A stretch of DNA of 64,000 bases from Melanopsichium pennsylvanicum (lineage: Eukaryota; Basidiomycota; Ustilaginomycetes; Ustilaginales), in NCBI GenBank assembly GCA_900208305.1, contig OAPG01000003.1, positions 1,364,001 through 1,428,000 on the forward strand. The letters run 5' to 3'. The translations under genes and the position numbers were made by a program. This document shows positions 19,387 to 28,289 of this stretch, in pieces (within the stretch, counting starts at the first letter, position 1; each line of letters begins with the position of its first letter). The notes under the pieces were generated by a model. The model was not told the DNA's origin, did not search any database, and was given only the letters and a program-made list of their open reading frames with translations.

Positions 19387-21948
19387 TTATGAGATGGATG
19401 TCAAAACCTCTCGCCAAAAAGAAAATTCGTTTTGGATTCTAGAATGACTACCTAATCCACCACCACCACCACCACCACCACCATTACCATTACCATTACC
19501 AGAAATAGAAATTGACGTGCCAACTACCACATTCACACTGGCTTGAATGGCTTCGATGATCGTTTTTATACAGTTGATTTTATTTTCTTTTGTCCACCCA
19601 CTTGTCGTCGTCGTCGTCGTCGTTGTTGATGTTGTTTTGGTTGATGTGAAAACTTTTGCCAATTCGGTTCGAAGTCTTGTCAAAGCTCCCAAAATGCCTT
19701 GATCTGTACTATCGCCCAGAATCCACAAAGATTTGGTTAAAAGGCAAATGTATCGAACTGCAACCATTTGAACCAAATCTTGAGTCAAAATTTGTTGTTG
19801 TTGTTTAGTTGAAGAAAAAGTGGTGCCAGTAATTGATCCAAGTACACCCCACATCATACCACTCGAAGATGTAGTGGAATCGTTTTTATCGGATGATCTA
19901 TGCAGATGAGTAACAGCGGCGATTTGATCATCCAAAAATCTCTTCACTAAAGGATAAGTCGCGATCTTGAATCCCATCAAAACTCCTTCCAAAACAGAAC
20001 ATCCACCTCCTCCTAATCTAGTTTGAACAAGTTCCAACAATGAATCGTTGATCTGCAACATGGATAGTAGCGAAAAGTATCCAGATGGACCACTGATCGA
20101 GCCAATCCCAACGTTGCTACCACCACCACCGCCGCTGCCGCTGTTGCTATTGCTGTTGATGCTGATTCCACCACCGGATACGACAGATGTAGCGCTCGCA
20201 GCAAGTGTCGATGCAGAACTGCCAAAGGACGATGAACCGAAAGAGGAAGAGGATGAGAGAAGGGTGCGTGTGAAAGAGCTGAAAGTGTTGAGCGAAGGGT
20301 CGTAGATTTGTTTCAACATTTCTTCCGATGCTCCTCGACCTTTTAGTTTGGCCTGTTCCACCAGGCTCAATTGGACAACCGAAGCTTCTGGCCCTTGATC
20401 TTGCTCTGCTTCTCCTTGTTCTGAAACAATTCGAGTTGAAGTATTACTGCCTGTAACGGAAGCGCTCTCCTCTGGAGCCATCCCATTTTTTTCCGCATCA
20501 GTCAAGTTTTTGGTAGTGATCTGATCATCTTCATTATCATCATCGGAGAAGGAGGAGGAGGAAGTGGAAATGCCTTCAAAAAACCTAGTAATAAAACAGT
20601 ATTCGGAACAAGCGTTATCCACCATAACCAGACCTAAACTTCGGAAAAGGTTCTCAGGACAAGCCTTGAAACTCGGTTCGTCAGCAAAATATCCCAACAC
20701 CGTGGCAGCATTTGGAGCATCCAATTTGGAATACTGCATTCGATGGGGTGAGAAAAACCATGGATCCAAACTGACCCCAGAAGATGTACTGGATGAATTG
20801 GTAGACATTGCTTCGGCATCACCCACTATGCCACCAGCACTACTGTTTTGGCTATCGAAAGGTGGTCGTTGAGCTGTATTGCTATCGCCGCCAAGACGTG
20901 GGGGAAGGAAGTTAGTGGTATTGGAAGAGGAAGAGGATGTTGCTGTGAGCCTTGCCAAATTCGTCATGTCTGATTGCAACTTTGATTTGGCATCAGTTGC
21001 ATAGTTGCCACTACCGCTACTGCTATTATTCGGTATGGGATCTGTGATGAGTGAAATTGACGTATTCGAATCGTTCCATCGCTTTCTAATCACACCGAGA
21101 GACCGGGTGTACCTCCTGAACGCAGTTTCGAAATACAATCTTGCACATTGAACGTAATTCCTCTGTACATCGATGGCCACCCTAGGCATTTGTCTGGCCA
21201 AAAACGCATACATGCCTCGATGATGACGCAATAAAACACTGGTTTGTAGCACTTGAAGATTTGTGGTTACACTGCTCTTGATAGCCGTGTGTGGAGTGGT
21301 CAGGTAGGTTCTGAGTTTGGATGCGACCATGTTCCTGCATGCTTCGGCCACACTTCGAACCTCGTTGACTGCTTGAATGTCGCCTATGTTGACGATACGT
21401 TTTTCACCGCCGGTTGTTTCTGCTGCTGTTGAGGAGGTGGGAGGTAATACGAGTGTAGCAGAGGAACTAGTTGCATCAAGAACCTTTTCCAACTGCCTGA
21501 CCGCTTTGGACCATAACTCGGGCCAAGTTTCAGGATCCGTATCGAAAAACAGATCCACCACCCTCGGACTCAAAGCTATGTGTGATAAAAAGTTGGCCAG
21601 CTGAATCTCGACATCCTTGGTGGCGTCCAATCGGGAATCGATCTGATGGGAAGTGGATTGCAGTGCGGAAATGTGCGTGCTGAGGGTAGATAGATCGGAT
21701 TGGAATGTAGACAAGAACGTCTCGAGCGATGTGAGCAGCTGTTTGGATGAAGTGGCTTGTTGATGGAGGTGGAGAAAGGTTGGAGCAAGGTTAAGGTAGG
21801 TGGTGTCTTGATGTGATTCGACTTGAGAGCGATGGGATAGGGCTTGGTTGTGAAGAATTTGGATGTCGAGGGATGAGGATGAGGTGAGAGTGGCTGCGGC
21901 GGAGGCAGCGTTGGCGAGACGCTCGGCGGTGGCGTCATCGACCATCAT
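19387..21948 (-). CDS. VPS52: VPS52, subunit of the GARP vesicle-tethering complex
   Basis: Single exon, about 853 residues from the ATG at 21948; the frame continues 72 codons upstream to a GTG but with promoter-like, low-complexity content. An N-terminal coiled-coil region (FQSDLSTLSTHISALQS followed by IDSRLDATKDVEIQLANFL) matches the Vps52 N-terminal coil. A middle block on recruitment of the helical domain follows (VLLRHHRGMYAFLARQ, then YFETAFRRYTRSL), and later the family-typical block FRSLGLVMVDNACSEYCFI. Several Ser- and Gly-rich insertions, including a nine-glycine run near the C-terminus, are lineage-specific. GARP tethers endosome-derived vesicles at the trans-Golgi and is recruited by Ypt6/Rab6. 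I considered COG6 and preferred Vps52 because of the two middle blocks. Confidence 0.8.
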   Translation of the reverse strand: MMVDDATAERLANAASAAATLTSSSSLDIQILHNQALSHRSQVESHQDTTYLNLAPTFLHLHQQATSSKQLLTSLETFLSTFQSDLSTLSTHISALQSTSHQIDSRLDATKDVEIQLANFLSHIALSPRVVDLFFDTDPETWPELWSKAVRQLEKVLDATSSSATLVLPPTSSTAAETTGGEKRIVNIGDIQAVNEVRSVAEACRNMVASKLRTYLTTPHTAIKSSVTTNLQVLQTSVLLRHHRGMYAFLARQMPRVAIDVQRNYVQCARLYFETAFRRYTRSLGVIRKRWNDSNTSISLITDPIPNNSSSGSGNYATDAKSKLQSDMTNLARLTATSSSSSNTTNFLPPRLGGDSNTAQRPPFDSQNSSAGGIVGDAEAMSTNSSSTSSGVSLDPWFFSPHRMQYSKLDAPNAATVLGYFADEPSFKACPENLFRSLGLVMVDNACSEYCFITRFFEGISTSSSSFSDDDNEDDQITTKNLTDAEKNGMAPEESASVTGSNTSTRIVSEQGEAEQDQGPEASVVQLSLVEQAKLKGRGASEEMLKQIYDPSLNTFSSFTRTLLSSSSSFGSSSFGSSASTLAASATSVVSGGGISINSNSNSGSGGGGGSNVGIGSISGPSGYFSLLSMLQINDSLLELVQTRLGGGGCSVLEGVLMGFKIATYPLVKRFLDDQIAAVTHLHRSSDKNDSTTSSSGMMWGVLGSITGTTFSSTKQQQQILTQDLVQMVAVRYICLLTKSLWILGDSTDQGILGALTRLRTELAKVFTSTKTTSTTTTTTTTSGWTKENKINCIKTIIEAIQASVNVVVGTSISISGNGNGNGGGGGGGGGLGSHSRIQNEFSFWREVLTSIS

Positions 21949-22501
21949 GGTGAAGGGTACGAAGACGTTGAGGTGAGGCCGAAGCACGGAAAGGGAAAGG
22001 GAGAGGGGGCCGGAAGCTTTGGTGTGATGTTGTGGGTGTAAAGATGAAATGGAACCGTGCACTGAGTGTTGTGTTGTACAGCACAGTGCACTGTAGTGAG
22101 GTGTTGGTGTGGAGACACAAGTTGTGCTCCACGCGGTGCACGCCAACCCTCTCAAGGATTTCACGTTGGAATTTTCAAGCTTAGCACAGCGCTTTATCCT
22201 GTTGCCTTTACACAGGACCTCACAAAAGTGATCATTCCCTTCAATACAACTTTACATACATGCATGCATACATACATACATACATGCATACATACACTCT
22301 TGGCGCTGAAAATAAGAGAAACTGGGTATTGATGCGGCAACCAACACAAAACCAAACAATGGAAATCCGAAAGCATGGCTGGCAGACAGATGAGGCCATG
22401 TGACAGTGACGGGGACAGTGAGAGTAGTAGGTTCAAACGTGGGAATTGTACTCAATGGAATTCGGTTGGAAAGAGAAGTGTTTTGAGTGTGAACATAAAA
22501 T
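21949..22501. other. Intergenic region between VPS52 and ARL8 with a CATA microsatellite
   Basis: 553 nt. It contains the VPS52 upstream region and the 3' side of the Arl8-like gene. A tandem tract of CATA/CATG units runs from about 22254 to 22297. No gene is seen here. Confidence 0.6.
22254..22297. repeat. CATA/CATG tetranucleotide microsatellite
   Basis: About eleven imperfect units alternating catg, cata and catac are visible by eye. It lies in the 5' region of VPS52 and is probably length-variable between isolates. Confidence 0.8.
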
Positions 22502-23272
22502 TCAACGCTGACCAACAGGACTCCTAGCCACTAACCACTTTAGTGTGACATCGATATTGACCTGATTCTTACTGCTGATACTGTAACAACTGACCTCCCT
22601 GTTGGCAATGGTGTCGAGCTTCATGATACGGATCACATCATCCACTCTTGCGGCTGCTTTGATGTCGTTCTTTGTTGCAAGCACCAAGAGTGGTACGCCT
22701 GCAAGGTGAGGTCTTTGGATTAATGCGTGGAGTTCGTCTGTGGCCACCGCCCATGCTGCTGATGAGGTGGATTGTGCTATTTGGCTCGCTGTGACTGCGA
22801 CTGGAACTGCTAGTGCTGGTGCTGGTTTTGGTGTTGTATCCTCATTATTACTGCTCGCTGATGCTGATGGTGGTGGTGGTGGTGATGGTGCTGAGGATGA
22901 CGTCCGAGTTGTACCAGTTTGTGCATCTTGGCTGTTTGTATGTGAATCAGGTAGAGGCACGCTAGAATCGACGACGAAAACAATGGCACTGACTCCGCGA
23001 CAATATCTCTCCCACATACTCCTGAACCTGGGTTGACCACCAATGTCCCATACCTTGATGGTTGTATTACCCGACCTCACTTTGCGCATGTTGAAGCCGA
23101 CGGTGGGGACCATTTCGTCGGCGAACTGACCCGAAGAGAGTAGGTTGACCAAAGAGGTCTTTCCTGCTGCTTGAAGTCCAACGACGCATATTTCCAAATG
23201 TTTGGAAAAGAGCAAGGAACGAAGGTAGAGCAAGAGAGACGAAAAGAGCGAAGAGATGCCGCCAGATGACAT
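22502..23272 (-). CDS. ARL8: Arl8-like small GTPase with an internal insertion
   Basis: Single exon, 256 residues from the ATG at 23272 (MSSGGISSLFSSLLLYLRSL); 19 further upstream codons begin with TTG. The GTPase motifs are the P-loop GLQAAGKTS (about residues 32-40), switch II WDIGGQPRFRSMW, the guanine-specificity motif TKND and the SAK-equivalent SSKNQVN. The last block, CYSISSKNQVNIDVTLKWL, matches Arl8 closely, as do the VPTVGFNMRKV and MWERYCRGV blocks. There is no myristoylatable Gly2; Arl8 proteins use an N-acetylated amphipathic helix. Known Arl8 proteins position lysosomes and vacuoles. About 60-70 extra Ser/Pro/Ala-rich residues sit between VFVVDSS and the helix before TKND, making the protein longer than the usual ~186 residues. 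Confidence 0.85.
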   Translation of the reverse strand: MSSGGISSLFSSLLLYLRSLLFSKHLEICVVGLQAAGKTSLVNLLSSGQFADEMVPTVGFNMRKVRSGNTTIKVWDIGGQPRFRSMWERYCRGVSAIVFVVDSSVPLPDSHTNSQDAQTGTTRTSSSAPSPPPPPSASASSNNEDTTPKPAPALAVPVAVTASQIAQSTSSAAWAVATDELHALIQRPHLAGVPLLVLATKNDIKAAARVDDVIRIMKLDTIANREVSCYSISSKNQVNIDVTLKWLVARSPVGQR

Positions 23273-24028
23273 GATGTTGCAAGGTGTATGCGCACGCGAC
23301 GCGGGAGATGACGTTATGGCAAAGACCAAGTTGTACGTCCGAGAGGATTATGGTCTGAGCAATGCGTAATTGCAGTTGTAAGGTGATAGCGGAATGAAAT
23401 GATGTCTTGCAGCCAGAAATGTAGGAGAAAGATTTTGACTTGAGTCGATGTTGAGATGATGAATGATAGGTTGATCGAGCTATGAAATCCAGGGTGCGGA
23501 GTGTTGTTGGTAGGAGCTGCCAAGCAACAGCGTGTTTGAAAAGCTGAGCGGCGTGATAGAAAGTGTATCATCGTCATTGTGCTCATCTTTGCTGCATTAT
23601 TATTGAGTGTGTACTTTTGTGTCGAGTATTCACCTCTAACATTTGAACACAAATAATTATATAATCAATCTGATGTCAAACATAGCAGCGATCACGGTTG
23701 GCTGCGTGCGAGAGAGGACGCGTTGGCTTTGCAATTTTGGGTTTTAGAATGCTGCCTTTCTGCTGCCTCTGATTTTTTCGGTGGTGTACACTCCACTTTG
23801 TCAGTCCAACAGCTGCGCACATGTCATCACTATCATCATCATCATCGCCGTACACAGTCCCTTTGAGCGCTCTCTTCAGCCTACATCATAGCATTCACAA
23901 TTAAAGCGCCCTCTCTGCACCTACAAGAACAACTCGCGCCCTCCCGCTTTCGCCCATACGCGAATCTGCAACTCTTCAAGTACCCTACCCATTTATTTCA
24001 CGGCTGCACAACAACATAGCTTTCAATT
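23273..24028. promoter_or_regulatory. Divergent region between ARL8 and RPN11
   Basis: 756 nt between divergent start codons. No coding frame is convincing. I looked for the yeast proteasome element GGTGGCAAA and its complement and did not see it. A (CAT)n-like stretch lies near 23826-23848. Confidence 0.5.
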
Positions 24029-24964
24029 ATGGACTTTCAGTCAATGATGCAACAAGCTCGAATGGGCGGTGGTGCTGGCGCCGGCTCTGCACCAGGCGAT
24101 GCTCCTCAGAACGACAATGCCGAAATGGTCTACATTTCATCGCTAGCGCTCATCAAAATGCTCAAACACGGTAGAGCAGGTGTTCCCATGGAAGTCATGG
24201 GTCTCATGCTCGGTTCTTTTATCGACGACTACACCGTTTCCGTCATCGACGTTTTTGCCATGCCCCAATCCGGAACGGGTGTGTCGGTCGAAGCCGTTGA
24301 CCCTGTATTCCAGACAAAAATGTTGGATATGCTAAAGCAGACCGGTCGACCCGAAATGGTGGTAGGTTGGTACCATTCGCATCCAGGTTTTGGCTGCTGG
24401 TTGTCCAACGTTGATATCAATACGCAACAATCGTTCGAGCAGCTCAACCCTAGGGCTGTCGCTGTGGTCGTCGACCCAATTCAATCCGTCAAGGGAAAAG
24501 TGGTGATTGATGCATTCCGTCTCATCAACCCTTCCACCGTCATGCTCGGTCAGGAACCCAGACAGACTACATCCAACATTGGCCATCTCAACAAGCCAAG
24601 CATTCAATCGCTCATCCATGGCCTCAATCGTCACTACTACTCAATCGCCATTGGATACAGAAAGACAGAGTTGGAACAGAGCATGCTCAACAATCTGCAC
24701 AAGAGGAATTGGACAGAAGCTTTGAGGTTGCGTGATTTTGGTGAACACAAGCAGAACAATCGAAATGCGATTGAGAGGATGAAGAGTTTGTCAGAGGCGT
24801 ACAACAAATCAGTGCAGGAAGAAAGTACGTTGACACCGGATCAGCTCAAGACGAGACATGTGGGTAAACAGGATCCAAAGAGACATTTGGAGGATGCGGT
24901 TGAACAAACCATGGGTGATCAGATTGTTCAGTCGCTAGGCACCATGCTTCTGGCAGAGTTGTAA
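24029..24964 (+). CDS. RPN11: RPN11, deubiquitinating subunit of the 26S proteasome lid
   Basis: Intronless, 311 residues, close to the yeast and human lengths of about 306-310. An MPN+/JAMM domain covers roughly residues 30-165. The zinc ligands lie in [17 protein letters not shown] (His116, His118, Asp129) and the catalytic Glu lies upstream in the MEVMGLMLG block. The C-terminal helices end in [15 protein letters not shown], the conserved tail. Rpn11 removes ubiquitin chains from substrates at the mouth of the 20S core, with Rpn8 as partner. All expected residues are present. The start is the first ATG. Confidence 0.97.
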   Translation: MDFQSMMQQARMGGGAGAGSAPGDAPQNDNAEMVYISSLALIKMLKHGRAGVPMEVMGLMLGSFIDDYTVSVIDVFAMPQSGTGVSVEAVDPVFQTKMLDMLKQTGRPEMVVGWYHSHPGFGCWLSNVDINTQQSFEQLNPRAVAVVVDPIQSVKGKVVIDAFRLINPSTVMLGQEPRQTTSNIGHLNKPSIQSLIHGLNRHYYSIAIGYRKTELEQSMLNNLHKRNWTEALRLRDFGEHKQNNRNAIERMKSLSEAYNKSVQEESTLTPDQLKTRHVGKQDPKRHLEDAVEQTMGDQIVQSLGTMLLAEL

Positions 24965-25937
24965 AAAAAAATAAAAAATTCCCGAATCCTTAATCGGTGA
25001 TAAGTGGAAACGCCTATCTCGCACTGCTTCCTTGACGGTCCCACAGAAGCTGAAGCATTGACACAACTCGACTTCAATCGATACTGCTGTCGTAGAATGG
25101 TTCTCTCCCATGTTGACCTCTCATCGAATATTTGTTGCATTAAAACAGTAAGTTCTTCCCCTTTTTCCAACCTCATTCTCTGCTGTTGTCATCGCCATCG
25201 CCCCTACTGACACACCCATCAACATTTATGTACACACCTTTGATCTCATTACAGTCCACGAGCGCACAGTTTAGGCCTGATGATGCCAAACGCAATTAAA
25301 TTACGTCTCTTTCTTTTTTTCCTTCGCACACAACCTTGTATTCTAGCACTTACCGTCTTTTCAACTCGAGCAAATCCACTGGGGTTTTTTTTTTCTTTTT
25401 GGGGGGGGGGGGGGGGGGGGGGTTCACAACATTCTCTCGGGTTTACTTGCACATCAACGTAGGTCTTGTTTCGCATGTGGAGCGATCAGCTTACTTGTGC
25501 TTCTTTTTAAACACACACAATCAGGTTAGTCACGTTACCATGTCGATAGAAGTCGAAACAAGAGTATCACTTGCGACCGAGGCCACTTGGAGCTTAGGGG
25601 GATTTTTGATTGCCAAACTTTTGGCTTGGACGTAAAAAAAAATAAAATTTCAACGGTTCACTTGGCAATTTGATTCGCTAAGTCGTCTTGCAACGCAATT
25701 CATCCCAATGATTTCTCATTGCGCAAGTTGGAATTCCAAACATCAGCGGTGTGTGATTCAGGTTTGGAGACATGGTAGATTCTTTATTGATTACGATGGA
25801 CGGAGATTTTGATTAGAAAAAAGGGCAGACCTCGATACTTTGTATACGGTAGGAGAGTCTGTTGCAAAGCTTAACTCCATCATCATAAACAAATCAACCG
25901 CCGCTGACCGTGGCCATCTCAGATTGAGATGCAGATT
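24965..25937. other. Convergent interval with poly-G tract, no gene seen
   Basis: About 970 nt between the RPN11 stop and the stop of the secreted-protein gene. Open frames at 25280-25635 run through homopolymers and are not credible. Pyrimidine-rich stretches at about 25310-25410 precede a G run. Confidence 0.6.
25401..25422. repeat. Homopolymer of about 22 G preceded by T-rich tract
   Basis: A run of T broken by one C (about 25385-25400) is followed directly by about 22 consecutive G on the plus strand. Such runs are hard to sequence, so the exact length is uncertain. Confidence 0.85.
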
Positions 25938-26900
25938 TTATCCCGGTAGCTTTGACAAGCCACCGTAGAGAGGGAAAGGGTTATAGACCGAATCCTGGCC
26001 AAGAACCGTAAGGTCTCGTGGCGTATTGTAAGCGCGAGTTCCACGATGGGCTGTTGCGGCAAGCTTAGCAGTCTCAATCATTCCAACATACTGAAAGACG
26101 GAGCCCTGCGTGTTCGGTACTGCAAAACGCTTCCAAACGTGTAAGTTATGAGTGTGATCCAGCTCGGGATCCAGCTGTGATTCAAAAGCTCCATGGCTTA
26201 GCACATATTCTTGAGGCCTCGTACCATGAACAAGATAAATGCTAGGTGAATCATGATACAGATACACAAATTCTGATCCCAATGCTTCAGCGGCAAGCTG
26301 TTGCGTCATTTTCCCTAGAAAGGGATGAAGCGTCGAATACTTCCTGATTTCACGGTACCTGTTTACCTTGTCGGTTTTACGTGCAAATGGTTCAAGTATC
26401 GCGATACGCTCCTCTTTGTTCAGGGGTTCAGGTGGGTTCAGTAGGCCCGTAGCAGTGTCCAAACCGATGATGTGGTCATCCGCTGGATACGGCTGCCAAC
26501 CGCTTTCAGCAATCGGCGCAACTTGATCTGCAAAGCTTGATGAAGGCGCGTGACCTGTTTCGTACGGCACAGAAGCGGAAGAACTAGCCCCTTGATGCCA
26601 ACCAGAAGAGTAGCCTAGAGGATCGTAGGTAGAAGGGAGATGAACTGAATGATCCGAATGATCCGAACCGGGTTGGAAGTAATTGGGAGCATCCTGAAGA
26701 AAGTGCAAATGATTTGGATCGTGATTAGTGGGCTGGTGGTGCAGTGACTCTTCAAATCCGTTTGTCCAAACCGAAAACTCTCTAGCTGCTTCGGGTAGGT
26801 TCTCGAGCTGGTTCCAGATGTGGTCGTCCATCGAGTGGCAGACTCTCGAGACTGCAAGCACCACCAAAAGAACAAGAACAAGACGATAGGCACCGGTCAT
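25938..26900 (-). CDS. Secreted protein of unknown function (candidate effector)
   Basis: Single exon, 320 residues from an ATG. It begins with a classical signal peptide: Arg6, then the hydrophobic core LVLVLLVVLAV, with likely cleavage near residues 22-24 (VCHS). The mature part has no cysteine. Its first half is low-complexity and rich in His, Ser, Pro and Asp. The second half (about residues 165-320) looks folded, with blocks such as FARKTDKVNRYREIRKYS, SEFVYLYHDSPSIYLVHGT and LHVWKRFAVPNTQGSVFQYVG. I recognise no family. Secretion is a sound inference; an effector role is only a possibility if the host is plant-infecting. No membrane segment or GPI signal is visible after the signal peptide. 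It is transcribed divergently from the FMO gene. Confidence 0.75.
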   Translation of the reverse strand: MTGAYRLVLVLLVVLAVSRVCHSMDDHIWNQLENLPEAAREFSVWTNGFEESLHHQPTNHDPNHLHFLQDAPNYFQPGSDHSDHSVHLPSTYDPLGYSSGWHQGASSSASVPYETGHAPSSSFADQVAPIAESGWQPYPADDHIIGLDTATGLLNPPEPLNKEERIAILEPFARKTDKVNRYREIRKYSTLHPFLGKMTQQLAAEALGSEFVYLYHDSPSIYLVHGTRPQEYVLSHGAFESQLDPELDHTHNLHVWKRFAVPNTQGSVFQYVGMIETAKLAATAHRGTRAYNTPRDLTVLGQDSVYNPFPLYGGLSKLPG

Positions 26901-28289
26901 TGCTGTACGAGGTTTGGGGGAAGGGTGATATGATGTGACAACTTTGTGACACCGATGGATGAAAAAGCTCGTTTGTTGGCGCTTGAAGATTGAATGTGAA
27001 CGGATGGTTCACAACCTTTTTCCACTTATAGGCTTTGCCGGGTCTTTGGTCATCGCTTTCGCAGCACCTTGCCTTTTGTCCTTTCTATGAGGTAGTCTTT
27101 TTTCCGGATCTGCTCGAGCAGTAGCCTTGAGCTCGCCTCGAAAGCGACGTGCATTCTGGCTTAGTCGGTTGCCCTAGCCTCACGGGCAACAGTCACACCA
27201 ACCCACCGAGCCTTGCGACAACCCCAACGAGTTTAGCGGCTCAAAAAGGATAGACGTGGCACTGTCATGGTCATTTCTTCCCACGATGGACGCTACAGTA
27301 GCCAATCCCCACCGATGGCCTTGTTTGCCCTCTACTTCGCATCCACACCCACTCACCACCGTTGTTGAACGCCTCTCTCGACAAATCCATGTCAAATGCA
27401 TTGGCGCACAGACTTTATGTTCAAATTACAAAGATCGCTTGAAAGATCATTGTTTGTGGTCAATCATTTCGCCGTGTCCCCACCATCACATATCACACAT
27501 CCACGTTTGCGCTCTGTCGGGGTTTGCAGCCCATGCTTGATCGCAGAAGATGCATTCACACGATTTGCGAGCAAGTGATGAAATAGGGTTCCAGAGAAAA
27601 GGAGACATCCCAGGTACAGTACTTGACCCCTACGTTGTAGGACGCCGTGGACGACAGACAGTGCTCATAAAAACGTGACCAAATGAGCTCGTTCGTTCGT
27701 CCGTCGAAACTGCGGAGCCTCGTGCACCAAAGATTGGTTGGTATTGTTTTGTTCTAACCCTTATGGTGCTTGCGTTCTCAAGAGTCTGCCACGCAAGTGA
27801 CGAATTCTGGAGAGAGAGAGACGTTGGAGATGGTGGTGATGAGACAAAAGTGCTTCTGGTGTGTGCGGTTGTTGTTATTGATAAGCGCAAAATCCGAACT
27901 CATGTTGGGCTCAACAATAAAGTATAATACAGTAAATAATTAATATTTTTGTCTGCACTTACACTTAGGCGGTGCAGCAAATTATTGCGTGCTCCATCGA
28001 TTCTTGTTTGTAAACCTTTTGAAAACGTGCTTAGTTTGCCAACTTATCGATAGCAGTGCCTACTCAATTTCATCCTTTGCGACATCAAATCCACTTACTG
28101 CGCATCATGGTAACCATAACTTACCCAATCTGAAACTTTGCATCTTCTTTGTCATCAATTCTTCATATCACTCAACGTCCATATCCTTCTCCTCGGTTCT
28201 CATACTACCATTGGCTTGGTGCTCCTTCTCCACGCAGTAGCAGCAATCCTTTCCGTACGCATGCCTTTCCGGCCTCGGCAACGCTGAAT
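26901..28289. promoter_or_regulatory. Divergent region between secreted-protein gene and FMO gene
   Basis: About 1.4 kb between two divergent starts. No ORF has a recognisable domain; those at 27256-27578 and 27630-27890 are probably chance. Near 27905-27950 the sequence turns AT-rich (ataataa/taattaata), a possible core promoter or UTR area for the plus-strand gene. Confidence 0.45.

Noticed and set aside
25280..25635. ORFs reading through the poly-G and poly-T tracts
   Set aside because: They translate homopolymers (poly-Phe, poly-Gly) and have no start or domain support.
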